DNA of 64,000 bases from an uncultured Christensenella sp. GTDB taxonomy: Bacteria > Bacillota > Clostridia > Christensenellales > Pumilibacteraceae. The notes beneath the pieces were generated by a model, which saw only the letters and a list, made by a program, of their open reading frames with translations, did not search any database and was not told the DNA's origin. Location: positions 92,501-156,500 of the forward strand of contig CATLHE010000002.1 in the NCBI GenBank assembly GCA_949948895.1, in the 5' to 3' direction. Below are positions 1 through 7,999 of the stretch, piece after piece; position 1 is the first letter of the stretch; every line of letters begins with the position of its first letter. The position numbers and the translations under genes were made by a program.

Positions 1-1539
1 AAAGCCCTGTCGTATATGGGCAAGGATTTTACGTATGCCGATCTCTTTGACGGAATAGACGACGCGGCGCGTAGACTGTCTTCCGTAGTCGCGGCGGGCG
101 ACGTGGTCACGATATGTATGCCCAATACGCCCGAATGCGTGTACTGCTTTTACGCCATAAACCGCATAGGCGCGATAGCTCACATGGTGCACCCTTTGAC
201 GCCGTATAATCAGCTCAAAAAATTTATGGCGGCGGCACGATCCAAACTTCTCATAACGCTTTCGATAAACCTAAGTAAGTATGCGCCGCTCACCGAGTCG
301 TATCCTATAATTTCGGTTCATCCCGCGCGCTCGCTGTCGCCTGTGCTTAGGTTTTTGTTCGATATAAAGACCAAGCCGTATCGCGGCGACATGACGGGCA
401 TCACAGCATACGACGACGTAAAAAAATGCGAACTGCCCGAAAATCCGAGTAGGGACGGCGGCACCACGGGCGTGTATCTTCACAGCGGCGGCACGGGCGG
501 CGAGCCCAAGATAATCGAGCTTTCCGACGATTCGATAAATAAGCTCGCGGCGCGAGGCAAAGAAGCGTTGCAGATAGACGACCCGACGGGAATGTACATG
601 CTCGCGGCTCTGCCCATGTTCCACGGGTTCGGCTTGGCTATGTGCATACACGCGGCGCTCTCGCACGGGTGCACCAGCGTGCTCATGCCCAAGTTCGACG
701 CAAAGACGGCGGTCAAGCTGATCAAAAAGAACAGACTGCATTTTATCATAGGCGTGCCCGCGCTTTTCCGCGGACTGCTCCGCGAAAAAGGTTTCAGCGG
801 CAAAACGCTCAAAAACGTGTACATCGCGTTCGTCGGCGGAGACTGCGCTCCGCAGGATCTTCTGGACGAATTCAATTCGAGAATGGAAGCCGCGGACGCT
901 ACGGCGAGGCTGTTCGAGGGCTACGGTCTTACCGAGACCGTGACGGTGTGCGCTGTAAATAACTTCGCGCACAGCAGAAGAGGATCTATGGGTTATATGC
1001 TGTCCGGGCTGAAAGCGGCGATAGTAGAGCCCGACGGAAATACGACTCTATCCGCGGGCGAGCGCGGCGAGATAGTAGTGGCGGGCGACACGCTCATGAA
1101 CGGTTATCTCGACAATGCCGAAGAGAACGCGCGAGTATTCATCGATATAGACGGTGAAAAATACGTCCGCACGGGCGACTTCGGATATACCGACGAAGAC
1201 GGATATCTGTACTTTATACAACGTTTGAAGCGCATAATAAAAATAGCGGGCATATCCGTGTATCCCAAAGAAATAGAAGCTTCTGCGGGCGAGATAGACG
1301 GCGTTACGGGCGCGTGCGCCGTAGAGTACAAGTCGGACGGCAAAACGTATATCGCACTGTTTTTGACGGGCGCGCCGCAGGATGCGGCGGCGGTTCGGAC
1401 AAAAATAGAAAACGATCTTTCGCGCTATGCCGTGCCCAAGATGGTAAAAGTTATAGACGCCATACCGGTAACGCCCGTTATGAAAGCCGATACCATCGCG
1501 TTGACCGCGCTTGCCGAAAAGCTTGCAAATGAAGCTTGA
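1..1539 (+). CDS. AMP-dependent acyl-CoA synthetase/ligase family protein (5' end cut by window)
   Basis: This is an adenylate-forming enzyme that activates a carboxylic acid as acyl-AMP, probably then forming the CoA thioester; the substrate cannot be told. The reading frame is open from base 1, and the residues before the first internal ATG (position 16) already match the family's N-terminal motif, so the true start lies left of the window. Visible motifs are the phosphate loop SGGTGGEPK (about residues 160-168), the adenine-binding stretch EGYGLTET (about 300), the hinge region YVRTGDFGYTDEDGYL (about 390) and a C-terminal lysine in PVMKADT, near the catalytic lysine of the family. The domain order is complete apart from the missing N-terminus. 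The next gene follows after 62 bp with its own ribosome site, so co-transcription is possible. Family call is firm, substrate unknown. Confidence 0.85.
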   Translation, partial: KALSYMGKDFTYADLFDGIDDAARRLSSVVAAGDVVTICMPNTPECVYCFYAINRIGAIAHMVHPLTPYNQLKKFMAAARSKLLITLSINLSKYAPLTESYPIISVHPARSLSPVLRFLFDIKTKPYRGDMTGITAYDDVKKCELPENPSRDGGTTGVYLHSGGTGGEPKIIELSDDSINKLAARGKEALQIDDPTGMYMLAALPMFHGFGLAMCIHAALSHGCTSVLMPKFDAKTAVKLIKKNRLHFIIGVPALFRGLLREKGFSGKTLKNVYIAFVGGDCAPQDLLDEFNSRMEAADATARLFEGYGLTETVTVCAVNNFAHSRRGSMGYMLSGLKAAIVEPDGNTTLSAGERGEIVVAGDTLMNGYLDNAEENARVFIDIDGEKYVRTGDFGYTDEDGYLYFIQRLKRIIKIAGISVYPKEIEASAGEIDGVTGACAVEYKSDGKTYIALFLTGAPQDAAAVRTKIENDLSRYAVPKMVKVIDAIPVTPVMKADTIALTALAEKLANEA

Positions 1540-1601
1540 CGTGCGAAAAAAAGCACATTCGCGGTGCAATGCATAACCGCCTTATTTAGGAGACCGATAT
1601 A

Positions 1602-2444
1602 ATGAAGCTGAAGTTTTTGGGCACGGCAGCCGCCGAGGGCGTGCCCGCGGTGTTTTGCAACTGTTCTGCGTGCAAGCGCGCGCGAAGCGTCGGCGGAAAA
1701 AATATTCGCACGCGCAGTCAAATACTGATAGACGGCGACACGCTGTACGATTTTCCCATGGACACGTATATGCACGCTTTGAGGTTCGGTATCGATCTGT
1801 CTGCGATCAAGCGCGTGCTTATCACGCACTCGCACATGGACCACTGCTATCCGCAGGAGTTTTGCATGCGCGGCGAGCCGTTCGCACATAATATGACCGA
1901 AAAGACCGTCGATATATTTTGCAATGCTGCGGTAAAGGAAATGTTTTTGTCGGACACGGCGCGCGAGATACGCGAAAACGTGAAAAACTCCATAAACGTG
2001 CGCACGCTCTCGCCGTTTGAGACGGTTGAGGACGGCGATATGACGATTATTGCGCTTCCCGCGTCTCATACCGTTGGCGAAGACTGCCTCGTATATTACG
2101 TGCAAAGAGCGGGCGTAGGCGCGCTTCTTTTAAACGATACGGGCATTTTGGACGCGGGCGTATATGAGCGTTTGCACGGTTTCGGCGCAAAAGTGGATAT
2201 AGCGGTATTCGACTGTACATACGGTGCGACCAAGCGCGGGCGCGGCAGACATATGGGTTTGTACGACGTTACCGAACAGATAGAACTTGTCGGCGGTATT
2301 GGGTTGTTCAAACAAAACGTAAAGCTTATAGCTACGCACTTATCGCATAATACCGACCTCGATCACGACGGTATAAGCAAGCTTGCCGAGCCGTACGGCA
2401 TAACCGTCGCTTATGACGGAATGGAAATATCGGCGGGCGAGTAA
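1602..2444 (+). CDS. Metallo-beta-lactamase fold hydrolase, PhnP-like
   Basis: A 280-residue metal-dependent hydrolase of the metallo-beta-lactamase superfamily. The metal motif THSHMDHCYP is at about residues 75-84, and an N-terminal cluster CNCSACKRA (about 19-27) is typical of the PhnP/lactamase_B_2 branch, where it can bind a structural metal. Family members cleave cyclic phosphodiesters or related small molecules; the substrate here is not evident, and no phosphonate (phn) genes are nearby. A ribosome site (AGGAG, about 1589) precedes the ATG by a normal distance. The protein has no signal peptide and should be cytosolic. It lies in the same orientation after an acyl-CoA synthetase-like gene, which gives no clear functional clue. 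Confidence 0.8.
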   Translation: MKLKFLGTAAAEGVPAVFCNCSACKRARSVGGKNIRTRSQILIDGDTLYDFPMDTYMHALRFGIDLSAIKRVLITHSHMDHCYPQEFCMRGEPFAHNMTEKTVDIFCNAAVKEMFLSDTAREIRENVKNSINVRTLSPFETVEDGDMTIIALPASHTVGEDCLVYYVQRAGVGALLLNDTGILDAGVYERLHGFGAKVDIAVFDCTYGATKRGRGRHMGLYDVTEQIELVGGIGLFKQNVKLIATHLSHNTDLDHDGISKLAEPYGITVAYDGMEISAGE

Positions 2445-2521
2445 GGATAAACCGCTTGCAGCGGGTATGGATTTTCTCGCAAAAAGCGGTCATAAAAATC
2501 GAAGAAAATTTCCGAAATATA

Positions 2522-2550
2522 TTGATTGTCGCGTTTGTTTGTGATATAAT
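2522..2550 (+). promoter_or_regulatory. Promoter of the zinc-ribbon membrane protein gene
   Basis: TTGATT at 2522-2527 and TATAAT at 2545-2550 are separated by 17 bp, and the -10 is extended (TGA just upstream). The predicted transcript start near 2557 gives a leader of about 26 nt that carries the GGAGG ribosome site. Confidence 0.75.
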
Positions 2551-2582
2551 TACACTATATACAATTTAAATTGGAGGAAATG

Positions 2583-4457
2583 ATGGCAGAAAAGAAAAAC
2601 GGCGACGATGTCGAAGCCAAGATCGACGACATCGCCCGTGGGCTTAAAGAGCTTCTTGCAGTAAAAGACGCCGAGAGCCCGACCGCCGCGGAAAAGACGG
2701 AAGAGAAGAAACCCGCGGCAAAAAAGCCTGCGGCAAAAAAGCCCGCGGCGAGCAAGAGCACGGCAACCAAGTCGTCGTCCGGCGCGGCGAAAAAGCCCGC
2801 GGCGAGCAAGACCTCGACGGCGGCAAAGAAACCCGCGGCTAAAAAACCTGCGGCAAAAAAGCCCGCGGCGGCTAAAGCCGAACCCAAAGCGGAAGAGGTT
2901 GCGGAAGGCGTTACCGTAAACCAGACGACCGACGGCAATTCGACTCAACCTATTATTCAGGTAATAGTCCAAGCCCCCGCGCCAGCACCTGCGGAAGCGC
3001 CCAAAACGGAAGAGCCCGTGCCCGTAGAAGAAGTAAAAGCGGAAGAACCTGTACCCGCGCCTGTGGAAGAGGTCAAAGCGGAAGAACCCGCACCCGCACC
3101 TATAGAAGAAGTGAAAGCGGAAGAACCCGCGCCTGCGGAATCGCCCAAAGCCGAAGAGCCAAAAGCCGAAGCCGCGGCGACAACTACGACTACGGTAACG
3201 ACGACGGTCACTACGACCAAGAAAAAGTCGACAATGCAAAAGATCAACGACTTTATCAACAACAAAGGTAAGCTCCCGATCTTTATCGTCGTCAACGCAC
3301 TGTTCCTTATAAGCGCAATACTCTTGATGTTCAATTCGTTCCATTTCGAGTTGAACGGAAAGACTTACAACTATAATATTTTCCAATATATGGGAAATTC
3401 CGCCTTGGTTAAATCGTCGCTTCTGAGTCAAGCGGGAAACTGGACCAACGGCGCGTACACCATGCTCGGCATACTGATGTTTATAGCGATGCTCGTACCG
3501 CTCGCGTTGCTTGTCAAAAACGTGGTATTGCTTGCAATCAAAAAGAAGAAAGACGTTTACAACTTTGACGCTATCGTGTATTTTGCGGCTATGATGTTCT
3601 TGATAGCAATGGCAAACATATTCGGCGCGTTCCTTTCTTTCGGTCAAGTATTCAGCCTTATTATCTCGGCTATCATCTTCGTATTTACCGTGTTTGCGCT
3701 TTTGCTTTCGGGCAGTGCGAAGAGAGTGCCGATATTCTCCATAGCAAACGTCGTGCTTGCGTTTATAGCGATATTGCTCCTCACTTCCAAAGTATACGGC
3801 GCGGTCGTCGACGGAGAAGCTTATTCTTGGTACGCTGCTGCCGCGGCAGGCGAGTTCAAAGCGGGCGGATTTATGTTCCTTATGCTCTTTATAGCGATAT
3901 GCGCGCTTGTGCTCCTCGTTATTTTGCAGATAAAGAGATTCCCCGGCGCAGTGGGGCATATCGTCGAGATAGTCGCTCCGCTCGCCGCCGCAGTCTGCGC
4001 GATAATCGCGCTCGTCGTAGCGGGAGCCAATAAGTCCGCCGCCGCGGAAGCTGCGGGCTGCACGCTCAAGATGGGCGGTGGCTTCGTGTTCGGCGCGATA
4101 CTAGCGGCGATAATTGCCGTAGCCGACACGCTTCTTACCTTCCTCGCTCCGCTTAAAAAGTACAAAGTAACAGTCAACGACGAGGCGAATACGAGCGTTA
4201 CTACGACGACTACGACCACGACCACCGTTTCGTCCACAGTCGGCGCGCCCGAATCGACAGCCGATAACGCGGCGACGGAAGAAAAAGCGGAAGCCCCCGC
4301 GGCGGAAGCGACCGCTCCCGCGCCTGCGGAAGAGAAAAAGACGGAGGCGCCCGCGAGCGAGCAGCACGCAAAGAGCGGTACGCTTTGCCCGAGATGCGGA
4401 ACGCCCAATCCCGAAAATTCCAAGTTCTGCTCCAAATGCGGCAGTAAGCTGTATTGA
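2583..4457 (+). CDS. Eight-helix membrane protein with Lys/Ala/Pro-rich N-terminus and C-terminal zinc ribbon
   Basis: Unrecognised 624-residue protein. The start is set at the second of two tandem ATGs because GGAGG at 2573-2577 is 5 nt from it and only 2 nt from the first. Order of parts: a short charged helix (to about residue 30); a Lys/Ala/Pro-rich, histone H1-like low-complexity region with repeated KKPAA units (about 38-105); Pro/Glu repeats (about 130-200); a Thr-rich linker; about eight hydrophobic segments (about 230-520); a second Thr/Ala/Glu-rich region; and a terminal zinc ribbon with two CxxC pairs (about 601-624). The tails are probably cytosolic. Some Bacillota proteins join a zinc ribbon to membrane helices, but I assign no function. 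The gene has its own promoter and a following terminator, so it is monocistronic. Confidence 0.8.
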   Translation: MAEKKNGDDVEAKIDDIARGLKELLAVKDAESPTAAEKTEEKKPAAKKPAAKKPAASKSTATKSSSGAAKKPAASKTSTAAKKPAAKKPAAKKPAAAKAEPKAEEVAEGVTVNQTTDGNSTQPIIQVIVQAPAPAPAEAPKTEEPVPVEEVKAEEPVPAPVEEVKAEEPAPAPIEEVKAEEPAPAESPKAEEPKAEAAATTTTTVTTTVTTTKKKSTMQKINDFINNKGKLPIFIVVNALFLISAILLMFNSFHFELNGKTYNYNIFQYMGNSALVKSSLLSQAGNWTNGAYTMLGILMFIAMLVPLALLVKNVVLLAIKKKKDVYNFDAIVYFAAMMFLIAMANIFGAFLSFGQVFSLIISAIIFVFTVFALLLSGSAKRVPIFSIANVVLAFIAILLLTSKVYGAVVDGEAYSWYAAAAAGEFKAGGFMFLMLFIAICALVLLVILQIKRFPGAVGHIVEIVAPLAAAVCAIIALVVAGANKSAAAEAAGCTLKMGGGFVFGAILAAIIAVADTLLTFLAPLKKYKVTVNDEANTSVTTTTTTTTTVSSTVGAPESTADNAATEEKAEAPAAEATAPAPAEEKKTEAPASEQHAKSGTLCPRCGTPNPENSKFCSKCGSKLY

Positions 4458-4477
4458 TGAAGTAAACGATTAAAGCG

Positions 4478-4515
4478 ACAAGCTCTCCGTAAATGACGGG
4501 GAGCTTGTTTTATAT
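4478..4515 (+). terminator. Rho-independent terminator after the membrane protein gene
   Basis: A 13-bp stem (4478-4490 with 4496-4508, one G-U pair) closes a 5-nt loop and is followed by a T-rich tract (TTTATAT). Confidence 0.85.
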
Positions 4516-4576
4516 AACACCATGATATTTACTCAGGGCTTTTGGCAATATGACAAGACAAATACCCATAATATTG

Positions 4577-4582
4577 TATAAT
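4577..4582 (+). promoter_or_regulatory. Probable -10 box for the small HTH gene
   Basis: TATAAT lies 30 nt upstream of the ATG at 4613. No convincing -35 hexamer is at the usual distance, so this is a weak call. Confidence 0.4.
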
Positions 4583-4612
4583 TAAAAAGCCTATTGCTAA
4601 AGGAGCTACCGT

Positions 4613-4849
4613 ATGAAAGAAATAGTCAACTGCGATATGATCCGCGGCTACATTACGGAAAACGGTCTGACTGTAAAAGAATTTTGTAAGCAATGCGGTG
4701 TAGGAGCTTCGACGTTTTACAGAATAATGAACGGCGGAGAATTCAATCTGGATTCGATATACAAAATAACAAAGCGCATGAACGTGCCCATGCACATGAT
4801 TTTTAAACGTGCGTCGGAATCGCCGACTAAAACAGATAGGGAAGAATAA
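4613..4849 (+). CDS. Small HTH (Cro/C1-type) DNA-binding protein
   Basis: A 78-residue protein made almost wholly of a helix-turn-helix. The stretch TVKEFCKQCGVGASTFYRIM (about residues 20-39) has the spacing of an XRE-like recognition unit, followed by a third helix and a short polar tail. AAGGAG at about 4600 gives a good ribosome site. It is probably a small transcription regulator, but its target is not evident: the upstream region shows no clear palindrome and the neighbours are unrelated. It converges on citrate synthase, with a shared terminator between them. Confidence 0.75.
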   Translation: MKEIVNCDMIRGYITENGLTVKEFCKQCGVGASTFYRIMNGGEFNLDSIYKITKRMNVPMHMIFKRASESPTKTDREE

Positions 4850-4852
4850 TAA

Positions 4853-4880
4853 AAAAGCGCGATATGTTATCGCGCTTTTA
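4853..4880. terminator. Bidirectional terminator between the HTH gene and citrate synthase
   Basis: A perfect 12-bp stem (4853-4864 with 4868-4879) with a 3-nt loop has A-rich and T-rich outer arms, so it can end transcription from both converging genes. Confidence 0.85.
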
Positions 4881-4908
4881 AACGGCGTATGTTAAAGGAG
4901 CAGACAAG

Positions 4909-6303
4909 CTACCTTTTATTTATGGGAACGTACTTGACTTTTTGCGATACGCATTTATAATTGGGGCGTATTATCTTGCCTTTGTTTACGAGTTCTTCTA
5001 TGCGGTGCGCGCTCCAGCCGACTATTCTTGCCGTTGCAAAAGCGGGGGTAAACATTTCGGGCGGAATACCGAGCATTGTGTAAACAAGCCCCGAGTAAAA
5101 GTCTATATTGGCGCTTACGCCTTTATATATAGAACGCTTTTCGGCTATTATTTCGGGCGCGAGTTTTTCGACGCGCGAGTATAGCTCGTACTCGCTTTCC
5201 ATATGTTTTTCGGTAGCGAGCTTTTCTACGTACTTTCGCACAAGCAGGGCGCGTGGATCGGATACCGTATACACCGCGTGTCCCATGCCGTAAATAAGTC
5301 CGAGTTTGTCAAACGCTTTTTTGTCGAGTATATCGGATAGATATTTTCTTATCGACGCGTCCGAACGGTCTTTTATGTGGAGCTTCATATCTTCCATCAT
5401 GCGCGTCACTTTTATATTGGCGCCGCCGTGGCGCGGACCTTTGAGCGAGCCGAGCGACGCTGCCATGACCGAATACGTGTCCGTTCCCGAAGAACTGAGC
5501 ACGTGCGTCGCGAAAGTGGAATTGTTTCCGCCGCCGTGCTCGGCGTGCAGTACGAGCATAAGGTCGAGCACGCGCGCTTCTATCTCCGAGTATTTACCGT
5601 CGTCGCGCATCATCATGAGTATGTTTTCGGCTGTGGACAGGTCGTGCGCGGGCTTATGTATGATAAGACTGTTAAGGTCGTGATAGTATTTATGGACTTG
5701 GTACGAATACACGCTGAGCATGGGAAACTGCGCTATGAGCTGGAGACATTGGCGCAAAACGTTGGGGAGCGATATATCGTCGGGATTGTCGTCGTACGAG
5801 TACAGGTACAGCACGCTTCTGGCGAGCCCGTTCATCATATCGATAGACGGGGCTTTCATGATGACGTCGCGCACGAACGATACGGGCAGCATGCGAAAGC
5901 CTTGCAGTATTTCTTTGAACGCGGCGAGTTCTTTTGCGGACGGAAGCACGCCGAAGAGCAGGAGATAAGTGACTTCCTCGAAACCGAATCTGCCTTCCGA
6001 TATAAACCCGTTTACTATGTCCTCTATTTCGATACCTCTGTATCTCAATCTGCCTTCTGCGGGAATGCGTTTGCCGTCGTCGGCATGCTTGAACGTGCCG
6101 TCGGGGTTTTCCTCAAAGGCGACTATATCCGATATATCTGTAAGACCCGCAAGCACGCCCGTGCCGTTTATATCGCGAAGTCCGCGCTTGACGTCGTACA
6201 TCTGATAGAACGTGTCGTCTATAAGAGTGCTTTCGCCCGCCAGCATGCTGAGCTTGCGGATCTTGGGCATTATTTCGGTTACAAAGGTTTCGAATTGCGC
6301 CAC
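4909..6303 (-). CDS. gltA: Citrate synthase
   Basis: Condenses acetyl-CoA and oxaloacetate to citrate in the cytosol. The 464-residue protein has the family's active-site segments in order: HGGGNNSTFATHVLSSSGTD (acetyl-CoA/oxaloacetate region), LKGPRHGGAN, GMGHAVYTVSDPRA with the catalytic histidine, and DFYSGLVYTMLGIP with the catalytic aspartate. It belongs to the long citrate synthases common in anaerobic Bacillota. The start is placed at a GTG at 6303 because GGAGG lies 5 nt before it; an upstream in-frame GTG at 6336 would lie inside a perfect inverted repeat and has no ribosome site. It stands alone, divergent from the TM1266-type operon. No aconitase or isocitrate dehydrogenase is in the window; the role may be glutamate synthesis. 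Confidence 0.93.
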   Translation of the reverse strand: MAQFETFVTEIMPKIRKLSMLAGESTLIDDTFYQMYDVKRGLRDINGTGVLAGLTDISDIVAFEENPDGTFKHADDGKRIPAEGRLRYRGIEIEDIVNGFISEGRFGFEEVTYLLLFGVLPSAKELAAFKEILQGFRMLPVSFVRDVIMKAPSIDMMNGLARSVLYLYSYDDNPDDISLPNVLRQCLQLIAQFPMLSVYSYQVHKYYHDLNSLIIHKPAHDLSTAENILMMMRDDGKYSEIEARVLDLMLVLHAEHGGGNNSTFATHVLSSSGTDTYSVMAASLGSLKGPRHGGANIKVTRMMEDMKLHIKDRSDASIRKYLSDILDKKAFDKLGLIYGMGHAVYTVSDPRALLVRKYVEKLATEKHMESEYELYSRVEKLAPEIIAEKRSIYKGVSANIDFYSGLVYTMLGIPPEMFTPAFATARIVGWSAHRIEELVNKGKIIRPNYKCVSQKVKYVPINKR

Positions 6304-6330
6304 GCACACCTCCGAGTGTCGTATTTTTTT

Positions 6331-6354
6331 CTGCACATATTCGCATATGTGCAG
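6331..6354. promoter_or_regulatory. Perfect inverted repeat in the citrate synthase leader
   Basis: CTGCACATAT and ATATGTGCAG form 10-bp arms around a TCGC tetraloop, 28 bp upstream of the gltA start. It may be a protein operator or an RNA hairpin in the gltA leader. Confidence 0.55.
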
Positions 6355-6373
6355 TCGATATATTCCAACGCTT

Positions 6374-6386
6374 CCGATATTATCGG
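6374..6386. promoter_or_regulatory. CCGATA palindrome upstream of citrate synthase, possible operator
   Basis: CCGATATTATCGG is a 13-bp palindrome around a central T. The half-site CCGATA recurs at 6432-6437 and 6445-6450. The cluster lies where the gltA promoter should be, which suggests a regulator site, but the regulator is unknown. Confidence 0.4.
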
Positions 6387-6486
6387 GTGAAATATCTTAT
6401 CGAATATATCATATATTTTACCATATTTCTTCCGATAAAGCAAGCCGATAAACGGCTGTATGTTTTATGCAATCGAGCCGAATCGA

Positions 6487-6515
6487 TTGACAAGAGCGCG
6501 CATAGGTGATAGACT
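6487..6515 (+). promoter_or_regulatory. Promoter of the TM1266/ABC transporter operon leader
   Basis: TTGACA at 6487-6492 and TAGACT at 6510-6515 are 17 bp apart, with an extended -10 (TGA upstream). The predicted start, about 6521, coincides with the first base of the long leader stem. Confidence 0.7.
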
Positions 6516-6520
6516 GAATG

Positions 6521-6642
6521 CGTATTCTAAGTCGAAAGGGTAGCCTGACGGCAAAGAGGACGAAAATTCAATGATAGTGCGTCGGCTTTTTGCCGCGCCT
6601 TTGTTTCGATTTTTTCACCCTCGATTTCAGAATACGGGGGTG
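6521..6642 (+). ncRNA. Structured 5' leader, candidate riboswitch or cis-regulatory RNA
   Basis: The transcript is predicted to begin in a long closing stem. CGTATTCTAAGTCGA (6521-6535) pairs with 6621-6636 with one bulged C and one G-U pair, and GGGT (6538-6541) continues with ACCC (6617-6620). Inside, CGGCAAA (6549-6555) pairs with 6589-6595, and GACG (6559-6562) with CGTC (6580-6583); an alternative GCC-GACG/CGTCGGC pairing competes. CACCC (6616-6620) can instead pair with GGGTG (6638-6642), which is the ribosome site of the next gene. This two-state design is typical of translational riboswitches. I do not recognise the conserved core of TPP, cobalamin, FMN, SAM, lysine, glycine or c-di-GMP riboswitches. 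Confidence 0.55.
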
Positions 6643-6647
6643 TTTTT

Positions 6648-6935
6648 ATGTGTGAACAAAACGTAACGGCAAATGTTTCGGAAACGGTCATAGATAAGCG
6701 CGTCGCGGTGATAGGCATAATAGTGTCCGAGCCGTCGGCTGTGGAAAGCGTAAACGGTGTGTTGCACGAGTTCGGCGAGTATATCGTCGGGCGCATGGGA
6801 TTGCCGCTTCGCGACCGCAACGTAAACGCGATAAGCGTGGTGACGGACGCGCCCGCGGGCGTTATCAACGCGATTACGGGCAAGCTCGGCGGCATAAACG
6901 GCGTAAGCGCAAAGGCGCTTTTTCAAAAGCTGTAA
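6648..6935 (+). CDS. TM1266-type iron-only hydrogenase system regulator (ACT-like)
   Basis: A 95-residue protein whose core closely follows the TM1266 family: RVAVIGIIVSEPSAVESVN, then LHEFGEYIVGRMGLPLRDRN, then a conserved segment ending GKLGGINGVSAK. The family has an ACT/NikR-C-like ferredoxin fold and is usually found with [FeFe]-hydrogenase genes, where a regulatory role is proposed but not proven. No hydrogenase or HydEFG maturase is in this window; instead it heads an operon with a solute-binding lipoprotein and a permease. The start follows a G-rich ribosome site (6636-6642) that the folded leader RNA can mask. Family membership is firm; its role here is inferred only from position. 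Confidence 0.85.
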   Translation: MCEQNVTANVSETVIDKRVAVIGIIVSEPSAVESVNGVLHEFGEYIVGRMGLPLRDRNVNAISVVTDAPAGVINAITGKLGGINGVSAKALFQKL

Positions 6936-6979
6936 TGCGATAAATACTATATATGTAATTTCATTCGGAGGTTTAATAT

Positions 6980-7999
6980 ATGAAGATCAAACGCGTGATA
7001 TGTGCGGCGATAGCCGCGGTAGTGGGAGCAATGCCGCTCGCGGCGTGCGGAAACGACGGCGACTCTGCCGCCGTCAAGGTGTATATGCCCGACGGCGCGC
7101 CCGCCATTGCGCTCGGCAAGCTCATGGCGGATGGTTTTGACAACGCGGAATTTACCGTTGTTTCGGCTACGTCCATAACCGAGTATGTAAAAAGCGGCAC
7201 GGCGGATATCGCGGTCATGCCGGTAAACGCGGCGGCTGCAGTGTATAACGGCGGAGTCAAGATAAAAATGCTGTCAGTCAATACGCACGGCAATCTTTAT
7301 CTTGTGGGCAATTCCGACGAGACCGTCGGACTGGACGGCTTAAAAGGTAAGCGCGTGGGCGTTATCGGTCAGGGTCAAGTGCCGGATATTACTCTTAAAA
7401 TGATGCTCGACGAGAGCGAGATAACTTACGTCGTGTCCAATGCCGCCGACGGCGACAACGTGTCGCTGAGGTACGGCGCAAACGGACCCGCGCTGTTGCC
7501 GTTGTTGGCGCAGGGCGAGCTCGACTATGTGTTTTTGGCTGAGCCCGCCGCCAATAATGCGGTGACGGCTATGGGCAAGCACATAGTCATGGACGCGCAG
7601 GAGACGTGGCGTTCGCTCATGGATGGCGACTATCCGCAAGCGTGCGTCGTCGCAAAGGACAGCCTTATAAGCAATAATCCCGAGTATATCAAGAAGTTTA
7701 TGACGGCGCTCGAAGCTTCGGACGGCTGGGCGGAGAACAACGCTCAAACCGCGCTCAAAGCGATAAAATCGCACATGGCTGAGGGTGTGGCGTCCACGCT
7801 TCCCGATAACCTGCCTGCGGCTGTCATCGAGCGTTGCAATATAAAAACGGTGTCGGCGACAAATTCAAAATCTCAGTGCGACGCGTTTTTCGAAAGGCTG
7901 ACGCGCATGCCCGCGGGCGATCTCGGCGCGACGGTGCTTTCAAAAGTGCCGTCCGCGGGGTTTTATCTGGACGCTTCGGTCTGGACTAATAAAGAGTGA
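6980..7999 (+). CDS. ABC transporter substrate-binding lipoprotein (NitT/TauT/ThiY-like)
   Basis: A 339-residue periplasmic-binding-type protein, anchored outside the membrane as a lipoprotein: a signal peptide ends in the lipobox LAAC (Cys about residue 23). The mature part begins with the type II binding-fold pattern VKVYMPDGAPAIALGKLM, followed by TADIAVMPVNAAAAVYNGG and GKRVGVIGQGQVPD, as in binding proteins for nitrate, taurine, sulfonate or thiamine precursors. The ligand cannot be named. GGAGG at 6967-6971 precedes the ATG. Its stop overlaps the start of the permease gene (GTGA), so the two are translationally coupled. It shares the operon with the TM1266-type protein and the candidate riboswitch. 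Confidence 0.85.
   Translation: MKIKRVICAAIAAVVGAMPLAACGNDGDSAAVKVYMPDGAPAIALGKLMADGFDNAEFTVVSATSITEYVKSGTADIAVMPVNAAAAVYNGGVKIKMLSVNTHGNLYLVGNSDETVGLDGLKGKRVGVIGQGQVPDITLKMMLDESEITYVVSNAADGDNVSLRYGANGPALLPLLAQGELDYVFLAEPAANNAVTAMGKHIVMDAQETWRSLMDGDYPQACVVAKDSLISNNPEYIKKFMTALEASDGWAENNAQTALKAIKSHMAEGVASTLPDNLPAAVIERCNIKTVSATNSKSQCDAFFERLTRMPAGDLGATVLSKVPSAGFYLDASVWTNKE

Noticed and set aside
4909..6336. Citrate synthase start at GTG 6336
   Set aside because: It lies inside a perfect inverted repeat and has no ribosome site, while GTG 6303 has GGAGG at the correct distance.
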